A DNA stretch of 64,000 nucleotides from an uncultured Lachnospiraceae bacterium (GTDB lineage Bacteria; Bacillota; Clostridia; Lachnospirales; Lachnospiraceae), in assembly GCA_946534785.1 (NCBI GenBank), contig CAMNCY010000002.1, positions 1 to 64,000 on the forward strand. Reading direction: 5' to 3'. The notes under the pieces were generated by a model that saw nothing but the letters and a program-made list of their open reading frames with translations, did not search any database and was not told where the DNA came from. This document shows positions 63,896 through 64,000 of the stretch, one piece after another; the stretch's first letter is position 1; each line of letters starts with the position of its first letter. Position numbers and translations under genes: made by a program.

Positions 63896-64000
63896 ATGAG
63901 AATAGCAGTAATCGGTGCGGGTGCGATGGGTTCCATTTACGGCGGACATCTGTCCCTGAAGAATGAGGTCTATCTTGTTGATACGAACACGGCAGTCGTT
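63896..64000 (+). CDS. Ketopantoate reductase-like protein, N-terminal fragment
   Basis: Only the first 35 codons are in the window. ATG 63896 reads MRIAVIGAGAMGSIYGGHLS, a Rossmann fold with GAGAMGS, typical of 2-dehydropantoate 2-reductase/ApbA-like oxidoreductases. AAAGGAGGA precedes it. It follows YhcH by 56 bases and is probably cotranscribed. The cut end prevents a firmer call; other NAD(P) dehydrogenases share this motif. Confidence 0.75.
   Translation, partial: MRIAVIGAGAMGSIYGGHLSLKNEVYLVDTNTAVV

Overview
The window looks like chromosomal DNA of a moderately GC-rich Clostridia member, most likely Lachnospiraceae. Supporting signs are AAGGAGG-type ribosome binding sites on nearly every gene, sigma-A promoters, a clostridial type tad/Flp pilus locus with DUF6382-FHA and DUF5702 proteins, a DUF3881 protein, a class I two-subunit fumarase and the classic Firmicutes origin order. 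The genus cannot be named from the sequence alone. The window contains the chromosome replication origin. To its left, dnaA-dnaN-S4-recF-gyrB-gyrA run leftward; to its right, rpmH-rnpA-yidD-yidC-jag-mnmE-mnmG-rsmG-parA-parB run rightward. The gap between dnaA and rpmH holds perfect DnaA boxes, and two parS sites flank rsmG.

Layout. 0.2-2.3 kb: tRNA-Ser(GCU) with its own promoter, fumarase subunits, HIT hydrolase. 2.4-12.5 kb: a compact leftward tad locus (two prepilin peptidases, a TadZ-like protein, TadA ATPase, TadB, TadC, a 58-residue Flp pilin missed by the ORF track, DUF5702 and two TadE-like proteins, and a membrane FHA protein). 12.6-14.6 kb: rfbD, a divergent PAP2 protein and a deoxyinosine glycosylase, overlapping by ATGA junctions. 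14.7-18.2 kb: DUF1858 redox protein and a csoR-copA copper module whose promoter carries a CsoR-type operator in its spacer, followed by a nested inverted repeat resembling a REPIN/MITE. 18.2-23.2 kb: a hypothetical gene, ftsH, trmB, thioredoxin, D-Ala-D-Ala carboxypeptidase. 23.2-26.7 kb: a feoA-feoA-feoB-Cys-rich-HMA iron operon with a palindromic metalloregulator-type site. 26.8-37 kb: replication initiation and gyrase genes. 37-49.6 kb: origin-right genes, then DUF4446, serS and DUF3881. 49.7-57.4 kb: short mixed-strand units (ROK kinase, cupin, hydrolase, a 36-residue peptide gene, WYL regulator, EamA transporter, several small unknowns, PPC protein, XRE regulator). 57.6-64 kb: AEC transporter, a LacI regulator followed by a heterodimeric ABC exporter, and a divergent YhcH gene behind a LacI-type operator, then the start of a ketopantoate-reductase-like gene cut by the window end.

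I did not find a clear new defence system, CRISPR array, intact insertion sequence, prophage or rRNA. The points most worth following are the REPIN-like element, a likely internal translation start giving a free CopZ from inside copA, a TadZ-like protein without its Walker lysine, a TadE-like protein with tandem Cys/His modules, a tiny aromatic-rich peptide gene, and the layered control signals around dnaA, dnaN and csoR. All functional statements rest on reading motifs by eye; no database search was run.
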